Shown: positions 36,987 to 47,641, counted from the stretch's first letter. The stretch: DNA of 64,000 bases from Rhodovibrionaceae bacterium (GCA_028279885.1 JANQMX010000058.1:1-64000), one strand, 5' to 3'. The notes: generated from the letters alone by a model not told the origin. A program made the numbers and translations.

Positions 36987-38545
36987 GAGGCCGCTTCCTC
37001 TTCGGGAAGCAGCGGGAGCTGCCGGTTGTCGGTCTTGGCTTTGCGCTTGCGCCCGGTGAGCGGCATGCCGCTCTTGCGGCTGCCGTGCTTATCCTGGATG
37101 CGCTGGGCTTCTTCGCGGAATGCCGAGCCCCGCCGCGCGGCCCAGACCTTCTGGCGCGCCTCCTTGGCGGCGGCGAGATGGTCGACGATCGGGTGAGGGT
37201 AGGTCTTGCCGAGGATGCGGCCGGCTTCGTCCCATTTCCAGGGTTCCTGCAGGAAGCGGTCGGGCACCTCGGCAAGCTCCGGCAGCCAGCGGCGGACGAA
37301 GTGGCCGTCCGGGTCCTGGTCGTGGCCCTGCTTGACCGGATTGTAGATGCGCACCGTGTTGATGCCGGTGGTGCCGGACTGCATCTGCACCTGCGGCCAG
37401 TGGATGCCGGGCTCGTAGTCGGTGAAGAGCCGCGCCAGGTGCTCGCCCGGCTTCCGCCAATCGAGCCAAAGATGATAGCTCGCGACCGCCATCAGCATGG
37501 CCCGCATACGAAAGTTCATCCAGCCGGTGGCGGTCAGTGAGCGCATGCAGGCATCGACGAAGGACAGGCCCGTCTCGCCCTTGGCCCAGGCTTCGAGCCG
37601 GACGGCGTCTGGCTCGGCCGGCCGCAGGCCGTCGTAGGCCGGATGCAGGTTCTCGAACTCGAGACGCGCCTCGTCTTCGAGCTTCTGGGTGAAGTGGCAG
37701 CGCCAGTGCAGCCGGCCAGAGAAGGAAGAGAGGGCGCCGCGCCAGGCGCCGTGAGGGCCGGGTGAGGCTTTGATCTCGCGCTGTCTTTGCCAGGTGGTCT
37801 GCGCCACCTGCCGCATGGAGAGCGTGCCCCAGGCGAGATGCGGCGACAGGCGCGAGCAGGCCTCGAAGCCGGTGAGGGGGCTCGACATAGCTGTGCGGTA
37901 ACTCTCGCCGCGCTCGGTGATAAAGCTCTGCAGGCAGGTCGAAGCGGCGCGCATGCCGCCTGGCTGCCGCTCGGGACAGGCATCCGGACGCAGGCTAAGG
38001 TCGGATGGGCTTGGAACGGCGCCCGGCTCAATGCCGCTCAACGAGGGCAGAGCGGGCGGCGGTGGCGTCTCCGGTTCGGCCATGAAGGTGTCCCAGCGCT
38101 TGGCCCAGCCGTTGCGGGAGCCGAGCCGGCGGATGGTGCCGCCCTGCCGCTCCTCCTGCCAGGGAATGCCCTTGGCACGGCACCACTCGCCCACCGCCAA
38201 ATCGCGCGCGTAGGTCCATGCATTGCCCGTCTCCTGATGCGACCAAAGTGCCGTGACGCCATGTTCGACATGCAGCGACTGCAGCACCTCGACAGCGCTG
38301 CCGCTGCGGACGACGAGCGGCTGGCCGAGCGCCGCCAGCGAGTCGCGCAGCTCGGTGATGCATTCGCTAACGAAGGCCCATTGTCGCCCCGACATGTCCG
38401 GTTGACGCCAGAGCTCCGGCTCGACGATGAACAGCGGCAGCACGGGCCCCTGCGCCGCCGCCTTTGCCAGCGGGCGATGATCAGCCACCCTGAGATCACG
38501 TTTGAACCAAACGACTTGCACGCTGGATTGGACCCTTTGTCTCAA
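36983..38545 (-). CDS. Deoxyribodipyrimidine photolyase/cryptochrome-family protein
   Basis: The 520-residue protein has an N-terminal photolyase antenna domain ([20 protein letters not shown]) and a C-terminal FAD domain with [20 protein letters not shown] and [19 protein letters not shown]. It has no FeS cysteines, unlike the other photolyase in the window. It may repair pyrimidine dimers or act as a light sensor. The start is TTG at 38545, with a strong AAGGAGGTGA 12 bases upstream, or GTG at 38521. It is divergent from bchE, with TGT-N12-ACA boxes between them, and coupled to DUF2256. Confidence 0.88.
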   Translation of the reverse strand: MRQRVQSSVQVVWFKRDLRVADHRPLAKAAAQGPVLPLFIVEPELWRQPDMSGRQWAFVSECITELRDSLAALGQPLVVRSGSAVEVLQSLHVEHGVTALWSHQETGNAWTYARDLAVGEWCRAKGIPWQEERQGGTIRRLGSRNGWAKRWDTFMAEPETPPPPALPSLSGIEPGAVPSPSDLSLRPDACPERQPGGMRAASTCLQSFITERGESYRTAMSSPLTGFEACSRLSPHLAWGTLSMRQVAQTTWQRQREIKASPGPHGAWRGALSSFSGRLHWRCHFTQKLEDEARLEFENLHPAYDGLRPAEPDAVRLEAWAKGETGLSFVDACMRSLTATGWMNFRMRAMLMAVASYHLWLDWRKPGEHLARLFTDYEPGIHWPQVQMQSGTTGINTVRIYNPVKQGHDQDPDGHFVRRWLPELAEVPDRFLQEPWKWDEAGRILGKTYPHPIVDHLAAAKEARQKVWAARRGSAFREEAQRIQDKHGSRKSGMPLTGRKRKAKTDNRQLPLLPEEEAAS

Positions 38546-38560
38546 GCGGTGTACCGCTCA

Positions 38561-38631
38561 CCTCCTTGATGTAGAAGAGAGAAGACAGGCGTCCATGCCC
38601 GCCGGCTCGGCGCCGCTGCCTCCTTGATGTA
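38561..38631 (+). repeat. Direct repeat of 13 bases in the photolyase/bchE promoter region
   Basis: CCTCCTTGATGTA occurs at 38561-38573 and again at 38619-38631, 58 bases apart. The first copy includes the TGT half of one TGT-N12-ACA box. The second ends one base before the TGT of the other box. Confidence 0.75.
38570..38587. promoter_or_regulatory. PpsR/CrtJ-type box 1
   Basis: TGTAGAAGAGAGAAGACA fits TGT-N12-ACA, the binding site of the photosynthesis repressor PpsR/CrtJ. It lies 25 bases before the photolyase start and about 100 bases before bchE. The inner bases fit the consensus on one side only. Confidence 0.55.
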
Positions 38632-38649
38632 TGTCAAGATTGTTAGACA
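38632..38649. promoter_or_regulatory. PpsR/CrtJ-type box 2
   Basis: TGTCAAGATTGTTAGACA fits the full consensus TGTC-N10-GACA exactly. It lies 40 bases before the bchE start, where a bound repressor would cover the promoter. PpsR/CrtJ boxes in pairs are known before bch and crt genes. Confidence 0.75.
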
Positions 38650-38689
38650 GCGTGATGTGTAAGCTTTTCTGAAAAGCGGGAGAGCTGTC

Positions 38690-40318
38690 ATGCGCATCGT
38701 CCTCGTTCATCCCAACTATCATTCGGGTGGCGCCGAGATCGCCGGCAACTGGCCGCCGGCCTGGGCCGCCTATCTCGCCGGCTCGCTGAAAGCCATCGGC
38801 TACGAGGACGTCCATTTCATCGACGCCATGACCAACGACCTCAGCGATGAGGAAGTGGCGTCGCGCCTCAAGACCCTTCAGCCGGACCTGGTTGGCTGCA
38901 CGGCCATCACTCCCTCGATCTATACCGCCGAGCGGGTGCTGGAGATCGCAAAGGAGACTTGCCCCGATGCGCTGCGGGTGCTGGGTGGCGTGCATGCGAC
39001 CTTCATGTACAAGCAGGTGCTGTCCGAAGCGCCGTGGGTCGACGTCATCGTCCGAGGCGAGGGCGAGGAGATCTTCCAGGATCTGGTTAGGGCGCTGGGC
39101 GAAGGCCGCTGGCCGGCCGAGCGCCAGACGATCAAGGGTCTGGCCTTCCGCGACGGCGACAACATCATCGCCACCCAATCGGCGCCGACGGTCAAGAACC
39201 TGGAGGCGATCGAGCCCGATTGGTCGCTTCTGGAGTGGGAGAAGTACATCTACGTCCCGCTCGGCGTCCGCGTCGCCATCCCCAACATGGCGCGGGGCTG
39301 CCCCTTCACTTGCTCCTTCTGCTCCCAATGGAAGTTCTGGCGCGACTACCGCATTCGCGATCCCAAGAAGGTCGTCGACGAGATCGAGACCTTGGTGCGC
39401 GATCACAAGGTGGGCTTCTTCATCCTGGCCGACGAGGAGCCGACCATTAACCGCAAGAAGTTCGTCGCCTTCTGCGAGGAGCTGATCGCCCGTGGCCTGC
39501 CCGACAAGGTGAAGTGGGGCATCAACACCCGGGTCACCGACGTCCTGCGCGACGAGAAGCTGCTGCCGCTCTACCGCAAGGCCGGCCTGGTGCATGTCAG
39601 CCTCGGCACCGAGGCGGCTGCGCAGTTGAAGCTCGACCGCTTCAACAAGGAGACAAAGGTCGAGGACAACCGCCGGGCCATTGAGCTGCTCCGCAACGCC
39701 GACATCTTCGTCGAGGCGCAGTTCATCGTCGGGCTGGAGAACGAGACGGCGGACACTCTGGAAGAGACCTACCGGATGGCCCGGGACTGGAACCCGGATC
39801 TGGCCAACTGGGCCATGTACACGCCCTGGCCGTTCTCGAAGCTGTTCCAGGACCTGGGCGACAAGGTCGAGGTCTTCGACTTCTCCAAGTACAACTTCGT
39901 GACGCCGATCATGAAGCCGGAAGCCATGGACCGGGCGGAACTGCTCGACCGGGTGATGAACAACTATCGCCGCTTCTACATGATCAAGGCGCTGTTCCAT
40001 TACCCCTGGCGCGGCACCGGCTTCCGCCGCCGCTATCTGCTCGGCTGCTTGAAGGCCTTCCTCAAGGCCGGCTTCCAGCGGAAGTTCTACGATCTCGGCA
40101 AGGTCAACTACTGGGGGCCGCAGTCGAAGAAGTCGGTGGACTTCCACTTCGACAAAACCCGGAAGATCGCGAAGGCACAAACGGACGATTGGGAGGCAGC
40201 GGCCGATCGCGCCTCCCGGGCCCGTGCCCGGCGCCAAGGCGAGGCCGTCATGGCCTGCGGCGGCGGCACCGAGCAGCTCGAGGAGCACAAGTCAGAGCCG
40301 CGGGTCGCGGCCGAGTAG
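38690..40318 (+). CDS. bchE: Mg-protoporphyrin IX monomethyl ester anaerobic cyclase
   Basis: BchE closes ring E of bacteriochlorophyll without oxygen, taking the oxygen atom from water. It uses a 4Fe-4S/SAM centre and cobalamin. The 542-residue protein starts with the strongly conserved [20 protein letters not shown], has a cobalamin-type Rossmann domain to about 150 and the radical-SAM CxxxCxxC at Cys204, Cys208 and Cys211 ([14 protein letters not shown]). The last 50 residues are charged and variable. bchJ follows after 9 bases. Two TGT-N12-ACA boxes upstream indicate light and redox control. Confidence 0.95.
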   Translation: MRIVLVHPNYHSGGAEIAGNWPPAWAAYLAGSLKAIGYEDVHFIDAMTNDLSDEEVASRLKTLQPDLVGCTAITPSIYTAERVLEIAKETCPDALRVLGGVHATFMYKQVLSEAPWVDVIVRGEGEEIFQDLVRALGEGRWPAERQTIKGLAFRDGDNIIATQSAPTVKNLEAIEPDWSLLEWEKYIYVPLGVRVAIPNMARGCPFTCSFCSQWKFWRDYRIRDPKKVVDEIETLVRDHKVGFFILADEEPTINRKKFVAFCEELIARGLPDKVKWGINTRVTDVLRDEKLLPLYRKAGLVHVSLGTEAAAQLKLDRFNKETKVEDNRRAIELLRNADIFVEAQFIVGLENETADTLEETYRMARDWNPDLANWAMYTPWPFSKLFQDLGDKVEVFDFSKYNFVTPIMKPEAMDRAELLDRVMNNYRRFYMIKALFHYPWRGTGFRRRYLLGCLKAFLKAGFQRKFYDLGKVNYWGPQSKKSVDFHFDKTRKIAKAQTDDWEAAADRASRARARRQGEAVMACGGGTEQLEEHKSEPRVAAE

Positions 40319-40327
40319 GAGAGGGGC

Positions 40328-40951
40328 ATGGAGGCAGTCCGCTCTCTCGACGTCGCGGCGGCGCCTGTCGTCGGGGAGGCGCCGGAGGCCCGTATCGGCC
40401 CCAACGCCGTCATCCAGCTTGCTGCGGCCTTGCGGGCCCGGCTCGGCAAAGACGGCGGCCGGCGGGTTTTTGCCGTCGCCGGTCATCTGGATCTGTTCCA
40501 TCAGCCACCGCAGGAGATGGTGGCGGAGACGACGGCGGCGGCGCTCTATCGGGCGCTCTTCTCCGTCTTGCCGGCTGAACTCGCGGCTGATGTGGCTGCC
40601 GATGCCGGCACCCGCACAGCGGACTATGTCTTGGCCAACCGCATCCCAATGATGGCCCAGCGCGTGCTGAAGACGCTGCCGGTGACGGTAGCCGGTCCTC
40701 TGCTGCTAAAAGCGATTACCCGCAATGCCTGGACCTTCGCCGGGTCCGGGCAGGTGGCGACGGAGAGTGACGGTCGCCGCTTCACGGTCGAGATCACCGC
40801 CAATCCCATGGCCATGCCGGGGTGTGCTTGGCACCAAGCGGTCTTCCAGCGCCTCTTCTCTGTGCTGGTTTCCCCCGACGTCACGGTCAGACACCCGAGC
40901 TGCTGCCACGACGGCGCGACGCTCTGTCGCTTCGAAATCACGGCTGCGTAG
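40328..40951 (+). CDS. bchJ: BchJ, bacteriochlorophyll synthesis V4R protein
   Basis: The 207-residue protein is a V4R-domain protein that usually follows bchE. It was once proposed as a vinyl reductase and is now thought to bind a chlorophyll intermediate and help its transfer. The C-terminal part shows the V4R pattern: AWTFAGSGQV, ANPMAMPGCAWHQAVFQRLF and HPSCCHDGATLCRFEI with four cysteines. GGAGAGGGGC is the ribosome site before ATG. It is the second gene of the bchE operon; other bch, puf or crt genes are outside the window. Confidence 0.88.
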   Translation: MEAVRSLDVAAAPVVGEAPEARIGPNAVIQLAAALRARLGKDGGRRVFAVAGHLDLFHQPPQEMVAETTAAALYRALFSVLPAELAADVAADAGTRTADYVLANRIPMMAQRVLKTLPVTVAGPLLLKAITRNAWTFAGSGQVATESDGRRFTVEITANPMAMPGCAWHQAVFQRLFSVLVSPDVTVRHPSCCHDGATLCRFEITAA

Positions 40952-41025
40952 CGCCGACGGCTTTGCGACCGCTTCAGCAGCAGTGTTAGCTTGGATATAG
41001 GTCGAGCATTTGTGAGCCTATTTCC

Positions 41026-42138
41026 ATGCACCTGAAGAGCTATCCAGCCGAGGAGCAAGGTCCGCTTGGGCCCGGCGAGCGCCTGCATGACCTGCCCTTC
41101 ACCCTGCCCGATGGCCGTACGGTCTCGCTCTACGCCACCCGCGTCTTCGGCTGGCCCGTGGTCATGCACGTCGCGCCCAACCCCGACTCCGCGGCCGAGG
41201 GCTGCGCTGCCTTGCGCGATCGAATCCCGGACTTCGCCGCTCTGGAAGCGCGTCTCTATGGCGTGACCGCGGGGGCCGACGCGGACAACGGCGCGCTGGC
41301 GGAGCGCCTCGACCTCCCGTTCCCCGTACTGGGTGACGGCGGCTGGCAGGTGTTCCAGGCGTTGGCCCACTATCGCCCCGCTCTCAAAATGAAGCGGGCG
41401 ATCACCCTCGTCTTCGACCCCATCCTGCGCCTCGATGCCGTCTTCGACGATCCCGATGCGACGCAGCAGTGCCTGCGCGCGCTGACCTGGCTGCAAGCCC
41501 GGCGCGCAGCACAGCCACCGTCCGTGGTCACCGCCCAGCCGCCGGCACTGGTGGTGCCCCGCGTGCTCCAACCGGAGCAGTGCCAGCGTCTCATCCGGTT
41601 CTGGGAAGAGGGCGAGAAGACCGAGGGCTACGTCACCTCGCAGAGTGCCGGCGGCAATGTCGTCAAGCAGCGCACCAAGGTGCGTCGCGACGTCATCCTG
41701 CCGGAAGACTCGGCCGAGTGCCGCGATCTGATCGGCTCGATCGGGCGCGGGCTTCTGCCGGAAGTGCTCAAGGGCTTCGGCTATCGCGTTACCCGCATCG
41801 AGACGCCGCGCATCGGTTGTTATGATGCCGAAGACGGCGGGCATTTCGCCGCCCATCGCGACAACACCGCACGGCAAGCCGAGTATCGCCGCTTTGCCAT
41901 GAGCCTCAATCTCAACAGCGGCGAGTACGAAGGCGGCTATCTGCGCTTTCCCGAGTTCGGCCCGCAGCTCTATGCGCCAGAGCCGGGTGGGGCGGTGGTC
42001 TTTTGCTGCTCGCTGCTGCACTTGGCCATGCCGGTGACCAAGGGGCGGCGCTTGGCTGTCTTCTCCTTCTTCTACGGCGAAGAAGAAGAGGCGTTGCGCC
42101 AGCGCCTCAACCAGGAAGCCGCCGGCGCAACCGTGTAG
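41026..42138 (+). CDS. Peroxiredoxin-like/prolyl 4-hydroxylase fusion
   Basis: The 370-residue protein has two parts. Residues 1 to about 150 look like an AhpC/TSA-type thioredoxin fold (LHDLPFTLPDGRTVSLYA, AITLVFDPILRLDAVFDD), but I see no clear peroxidatic Cys motif. Residues from about 170 form a 2OG-Fe(II) oxygenase with HRD at 277-279, the third ligand His332 in SLLHLAMPV and a nearby Arg in TKGRRLAVFSF. It probably hydroxylates a proline or similar residue in a protein. It follows bchJ by 74 bases, so co-transcription is unsure. Confidence 0.78.
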   Translation: MHLKSYPAEEQGPLGPGERLHDLPFTLPDGRTVSLYATRVFGWPVVMHVAPNPDSAAEGCAALRDRIPDFAALEARLYGVTAGADADNGALAERLDLPFPVLGDGGWQVFQALAHYRPALKMKRAITLVFDPILRLDAVFDDPDATQQCLRALTWLQARRAAQPPSVVTAQPPALVVPRVLQPEQCQRLIRFWEEGEKTEGYVTSQSAGGNVVKQRTKVRRDVILPEDSAECRDLIGSIGRGLLPEVLKGFGYRVTRIETPRIGCYDAEDGGHFAAHRDNTARQAEYRRFAMSLNLNSGEYEGGYLRFPEFGPQLYAPEPGGAVVFCCSLLHLAMPVTKGRRLAVFSFFYGEEEEALRQRLNQEAAGATV

Positions 42139-42140
42139 CG

Positions 42141-43385
<1,245 letters not shown>

Positions 43386-43434
43386 TTATCGTTTAGACAC
43401 GACATCCATACGTTGCTTTAAGGGGCTCCTTGCC

Positions 43435-44373
43435 TTGAACGCCGCTGTTCTCGACCCCGACTTCGCCGCGGCGGTTGCGGCATACGACCACTTCGGCGCC
43501 GACTGGATTGCCGGGGATCCGGCAGAGCTGCGCGCGGCTTATGCGGAAGCGCGCAGGTCCCTGCTGCCGGATGTCGCACCCGATTGCGATATCACGCCTT
43601 TCGAGGCAGCGCGCGGCGCGCGCGGACTGTTGTTTCGGTCGCGCGATGCAAGCGGCCCTGCACCGAGTGATCAGGCCATCGTCTACTTCCATGGCGGCAG
43701 TTGGCTGGTCGGCGGCCCGGAAACCCATGAGGTGCCTTGTTCCCATCTGGCCGTCGAGAGCGGCTTGCCGGTTTTCTCCTTCCGCTATCGTTTGGCACCC
43801 GAGCATCGCTTTCCGGCTCAGCGCGAGGACGGCGTCGCGGCTGCGACAGCGCTGCTGGAAGGCGGGGTGGCGGAGCTGCCGGCGCCGCGGCAGATTGTCT
43901 TGGCGGGTGACTCGGCTGGCGCCGCGGTGGCGTTCTGGACCGAAGCCGCCTTGCCGCCGGCATTGCGGGCGCGCCTCTTGGGTGTGCTGGGCTTCTATGG
44001 CGCCTACGGCCATTTGCCGGAGACAGAGGTGGGAGAGCCCGGCAGCGGTGTTTCGAGCGCCGAACTGCTGGCAGCCTACAAGCGGCTCGGTCCGCTCGAT
44101 GAGCTCCTCGCCACGCCTGGGTTCGATGTCGCGGCGGCCGTGCAGCCCGACGGCCCACCTTGCTATCTGGCCGTGGGCAATGTCGACCCGCTGCTGATCG
44201 ACAGCGAGAGAGTTGCGTCGCACTTGGCGAGCTTGGGTCGCACCTGCGCGCTGGATGTCGCCCCAGGCCTCGGCCACGGCTATCTGCATTTCATCAAAAG
44301 GTCGGCCGCAGCCCTGGCATCCTTTGAGAGGTCCGTGGCATGGCTTCGCGGCCTTTCGGGTTCGTCCGGCTAG
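43435..44373 (+). CDS. Alpha/beta hydrolase, hormone-sensitive-lipase type esterase
   Basis: The 312-residue cytoplasmic protein has the oxyanion motif HGGSW, the nucleophile elbow GDSAGAAVA, an Asp in NVDPLLIDS and the catalytic His in GLGHGYLHF. These are the signatures of the HSL/arylformamidase-like esterases. The start is TTG at 43435 with AAGGGG about 10 bases upstream. The gene is divergent from the betaine dioxygenase, sharing a 130-base promoter region, and convergent with the peptide-binding protein. The substrate is unknown. Confidence 0.82.
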   Translation: MNAAVLDPDFAAAVAAYDHFGADWIAGDPAELRAAYAEARRSLLPDVAPDCDITPFEAARGARGLLFRSRDASGPAPSDQAIVYFHGGSWLVGGPETHEVPCSHLAVESGLPVFSFRYRLAPEHRFPAQREDGVAAATALLEGGVAELPAPRQIVLAGDSAGAAVAFWTEAALPPALRARLLGVLGFYGAYGHLPETEVGEPGSGVSSAELLAAYKRLGPLDELLATPGFDVAAAVQPDGPPCYLAVGNVDPLLIDSERVASHLASLGRTCALDVAPGLGHGYLHFIKRSAAALASFERSVAWLRGLSGSSG

Positions 44374-44376
44374 CTG

Positions 44377-45945
44377 CTAGTTGGCGCTCCACCAGCGCTC
44401 CATCGATTTCCAGCCGTCAACATCGCGGTTCGCGGCAAGTTGGCCATCGTGTGTGACGCTGTCCCGGTGGGCGAAGACATACTGCGCAAAGAGCGGAACG
44501 ATTACGCCGCCGTCGTTGCTCACGATCTCCTGCATCTCCCAATACATTGCACGGCGCTTGTCTTCGTCTAGTTCCGTGCGCGCCTCGACCAAGAGCTGGT
44601 TGAAGCGCTCGTGCTCCCAGCGCGTGTCGTTCCAAGGCGCGTCAGCGGCATAGCCGGTGGTGAACATCAGGTCTTCGGTTGGCCGGCCGCTCCAGAAGGC
44701 GGTGGAGAACGGCTTTTGCAGCCAGACATTCGACCAATAGCCGTCGTCCGGCTCGCGCACCACGTTGATGTCGATGTTGCCGAGACGGGCCGACTCGGAG
44801 AAGAGCACGGCCGCATCGACAGCGCCGGGGAAGGCCGCGTTGGCGCAATGCAGATCGACGGCCAGGCGCTCGATGCCAGCCTGCTTCAAATGGAACTTGG
44901 CCTTGTCGGTGTCGTAAGGCCGCTGCGCCATCTCATGATGGAAATAGCGGTTGGCGGGGGTGATCGGGCTGTCGTTGCCGATCTGTCCATAGCCCGAGAG
45001 CAGAACGTCGAGCAGTCGCTCTCGATTGAGGGCGTGTTTGAGGGCCAAGCGCACGTTCACGTCGTCGAAGGGCGGCGTGTCGGTGAACATCGGCATGGTG
45101 TAGTGCTGCGTGCCGGTCACGGTTTGGATCTCGATGCCGGCCAGTCGCTTCATCAGATGCACGGTCCTGAGCTCGACGCCCCCGATGCAGTCGACCTCCC
45201 CGCTGATCAGGGCGTTGGTGCGGGCGGTCTGATCGCTCAGCGCGATGATTTCGACCCGGTCGAAGTGGGCACGGCCCTCCTTCCAATAGTTGGGATTGCG
45301 CTCGCCGACGTAGCGAACGCCCGGGTCGAACTCCGCCAGCCGATAGCCGCCGGTGGCGACACCGTCCCGCCAGTCCGGCAGACCGTCCTTCTCGGGAAAG
45401 ATGACGAAGAAGTACTCGGCGACGACATAGGGGAAGTCGGCGTTGCCGGTCGACAGATCGAAGATGACCGTATGGTCGTCGTCCTTGCGGACCGCGGTGA
45501 TCCCGTCGAGCAATGCCTTGCCGCCCGACTTGCTGTCTTCGCCCCGGTGGTAGTTGAAGGAGGCGATGACGTCGTCGGCGGTCAGCGACTTGCCGTTGTG
45601 GAAGGTGACGCCGCGGCGCAGGCGGAAGGTCCAGACATCGGCGCCGGGGCTGGCTGACCACTCTTCGGCCAGCTCTGGAATGGCGACGCCGTCGGCATCG
45701 ATCTCGGTCAGGCAGTTGCCGATGGCGCCGGTCATGAAGTGGTTGATGATGCCGGAGCCATAGGAGGCCGGGTCCAGAGACTCGGCGGTGCTGCCGCCGC
45801 GCAGGCCGATGCGGTAAACACCGCCCTTCTTCGGCGTCGCAGCCCGCGCCAGGGGGGCGGCAAGGGTCGAGCCGGCTGCGAGCGCACTGCCGCCCAAGAG
45901 TGCTGCGTTGAACTCTCGACGGGTAAAGCGTTGGTTGCCGGCCAT
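44377..45945 (-). CDS. Tat-exported peptide/nickel-type substrate-binding protein
   Basis: The 522-residue protein belongs to the family 5 solute-binding proteins of DppA/OppA type. Its twin-arginine signal reads RFTRREFNAALLGGSALAAG. The core has TFRLRRGVTFHNGKSLTADD and NPNYWKEGRAHFDRVEI, typical of the family. I chose ATG at 45945 behind AGGGAGGTAGG. No permease or ATPase gene lies beside it, so it is an orphan component. A close paralogue lies at 60298-61896. Confidence 0.88.
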   Translation of the reverse strand: MAGNQRFTRREFNAALLGGSALAAGSTLAAPLARAATPKKGGVYRIGLRGGSTAESLDPASYGSGIINHFMTGAIGNCLTEIDADGVAIPELAEEWSASPGADVWTFRLRRGVTFHNGKSLTADDVIASFNYHRGEDSKSGGKALLDGITAVRKDDDHTVIFDLSTGNADFPYVVAEYFFVIFPEKDGLPDWRDGVATGGYRLAEFDPGVRYVGERNPNYWKEGRAHFDRVEIIALSDQTARTNALISGEVDCIGGVELRTVHLMKRLAGIEIQTVTGTQHYTMPMFTDTPPFDDVNVRLALKHALNRERLLDVLLSGYGQIGNDSPITPANRYFHHEMAQRPYDTDKAKFHLKQAGIERLAVDLHCANAAFPGAVDAAVLFSESARLGNIDINVVREPDDGYWSNVWLQKPFSTAFWSGRPTEDLMFTTGYAADAPWNDTRWEHERFNQLLVEARTELDEDKRRAMYWEMQEIVSNDGGVIVPLFAQYVFAHRDSVTHDGQLAANRDVDGWKSMERWWSAN

Positions 45946-46080
45946 TCCTACCTCCCTCTGACGTGTCGCCGGCACGTCTTGTTATGCGTCCCGGCTGGTT
46001 GCTTGCCCAACCGGAAGTCTTGCCTGTGTAAGGTCACGATTCAAAGGACAATCCTGTTATGGCAGCTGCCCGCTGACGCC

Positions 46081-46663
46081 TCATCGATCATGCGCGGAGA
46101 GGGCCTTCACGGTTCGCAGGATCCCCGTGGTCCAATCGTCATTGCCACGCCCCTGCGCTCGGGCCATGGCGTAGACCTCGCGCCCGGCCGCGCCGGTCAC
46201 GGCCGGCACCTTAAGCTGTGCCGCCATCGCCAGCGCCAGGCCCATGTCCTTGTGCGCCAGGTCGAGCTTGAAGGCGGGGGTCGGGTCGTCCTTGAGGGCC
46301 TTGTCCGGCCAGGTGGTGTGCAGATGCCCGCGGCCGGCCGGTGTATAGCCGAGTACCTCGACCAAGGCCGCGGGCGCCACGCCGGCTGCCGTAGAGCGCC
46401 TCCGGCGCGAGGCTTTCGGCGATGCCGCCGTTACCGAAGACCGCCTCGGAGACGATGGGGCCGGTGGGCAGCATGGTGATGACGAAATCCGCGCCCTCAG
46501 CGGCATCGGCCGGACTCTCCGCGGCCCTGGCGCTGTCTCGAGCCATGGCCTCCACGGCGGCTCGGTCGATATCGAACACCGCCACCCCATGACCGGCCTT
46601 CAAGAGATTGCGGCTCATGGGCCGCCCCATTTGTCCCAGGCCGACGAAACCGATTGTCGCCAT
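46081..46663 (-). pseudogene. Decayed 3-hydroxyisobutyrate dehydrogenase-family gene
   Basis: The first part, from 46663, encodes a normal NAD(P)-binding N-terminus (MATIGFVGLGQMGRPMSRNL, DFVITMLPTGPIVSEAVFGN). Near 46390 the frame shifts, and the second part continues in another frame with a C-terminal domain (AAGVAPAALVEVLGYTPAGR, AFKLDLAHKDMGLALAMAA with the expected Lys). The span of 583 bases is far below the 880 or so of intact genes. About 90 residues in the middle, including the catalytic Ser/Gly/Lys region, are missing. This looks like an internal deletion that also broke the frame. Confidence 0.82.
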
Positions 46664-46732
46664 TCTTCACCTCCCGACGTGCTTGCCGTTCAGACGGCTT
46701 GCCTTCCGCAGTTTACTTCCGACTCCACCGTC

Positions 46733-47080
46733 CTATTGAAGCAGTTGATGGAGGCCGCGCACGATGTCGCTCTCCAGCGGAAAGGACAGCATCGCCATTT
46801 GATCGTAGCCCAACACCCACGGCAGGCCATAGAAGCGCGCCATATAGAAAAACCAGGCCACATAGAGCGGTATCACGGGTTCGGGCAGAAAGCCGGGAGT
46901 CACAGGTCGGAAGACCCTGAGAAACGGGCCGGTCAGCTTCACGAAGGCCTTCATGAAGAAGAAGTCGGAGTTGATCGGCAGGAAGAGGTTCATCGCCGTG
47001 CGGCCGATCAGGGTCCACATGATCATGCCGAGCACATAGTCGAGCACGATGGCCCAAAGAGGAAAGGCGGCGGTCAGCAT
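46733..47080 (-). CDS. YggT-like membrane protein
   Basis: The 115-residue protein has two to three hydrophobic segments. The order LDYVLGMIMWTLIGRTAMNL, a loop with VKLTGPFLRVFRPVTPGFLP, then VIPLYVAWFFYMARF, resembles one YggT repeat unit. YggT proteins are linked with osmotic or ion balance and cell division in some bacteria, but the role is not established. The gene stands alone between the decayed dehydrogenase and hsp20. The start ATG at 47080 lacks a strong ribosome site. Confidence 0.6.
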   Translation of the reverse strand: MLTAAFPLWAIVLDYVLGMIMWTLIGRTAMNLFLPINSDFFFMKAFVKLTGPFLRVFRPVTPGFLPEPVIPLYVAWFFYMARFYGLPWVLGYDQMAMLSFPLESDIVRGLHQLLQ

Positions 47081-47224
47081 CGCTGTCTGCCATGCTCGCT
47101 GAGGCAGGCTGAGAAAAGCCGGATGGGGAGCGCGCCCCAGCCGCTTTCTGGCAGGCAGCGTAGCGACCGCGCGTAGGCGCGCCGCGAGGTCATGCGGGGG
47201 CGTCGCAGACTGACGCGTAAATCG

Positions 47225-47641
47225 TCAGCCGGTCCGAACCTTGATCTGCCGCGTTTTCTCTTTCGGCGGCCCGGCCTTGGGAATGCTCAGCTTGAGCACG
47301 CCGTCCTCGAAGTCCGCCGTGATACCGTCGGCGTCGGCGTCAGTGGGAAGGCGGAACGTTCTGAGAAAGGCGCCGTACTCCCGCTCTGAAAAGAAGTAGG
47401 AGCGACCCTGCTCCTCGCGCTGCAGCTTCTTCTCCCCCTTGACGGTCAGCTGATTGTCGTGCGCCGAGATCTCGATGTCGTCGGCCTGCACGCCCGGCAG
47501 CTCGACGCAGATCTCGTAGGATTTCTCGTTGGTGGAGGCCTCGGACCGCGGCGCGAACCAATCGGCGACCTTCTCGCCGACGTGCCGCAAAGGTTCGTAG
47601 ACTTGGGGCCACCAGCCGGCGGTGTGGGACTTCTCGACCAT
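47225..47641 (-). CDS. Small heat shock protein, Hsp20/alpha-crystallin family
   Basis: The 138-residue chaperone holds unfolding proteins in the cytoplasm. The alpha-crystallin domain is clear: KSYEICVELPGVQADDIEIS, DNQLTVKGEKKLQREE and ADFEDGVLKLSIPKAG (the conserved GVL motif). The short C-terminal tail ends KEKTRQIKV with the IXV-type anchor. I chose ATG at 47641, with AGAGGCAGG upstream, over the longer frame from 47701. An FNR/FixK-like palindrome lies about 65 bases before the start, suggesting induction at low oxygen. Confidence 0.9.
   Translation of the reverse strand: MVEKSHTAGWWPQVYEPLRHVGEKVADWFAPRSEASTNEKSYEICVELPGVQADDIEISAHDNQLTVKGEKKLQREEQGRSYFFSEREYGAFLRTFRLPTDADADGITADFEDGVLKLSIPKAGPPKEKTRQIKVRTG

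Noticed and set aside
46211..46663. Intact 150-residue dehydrogenase
   Set aside because: After about residue 90 the frame becomes Arg/Gly-rich nonsense while the true C-terminus continues in another frame, so it is called a pseudogene.
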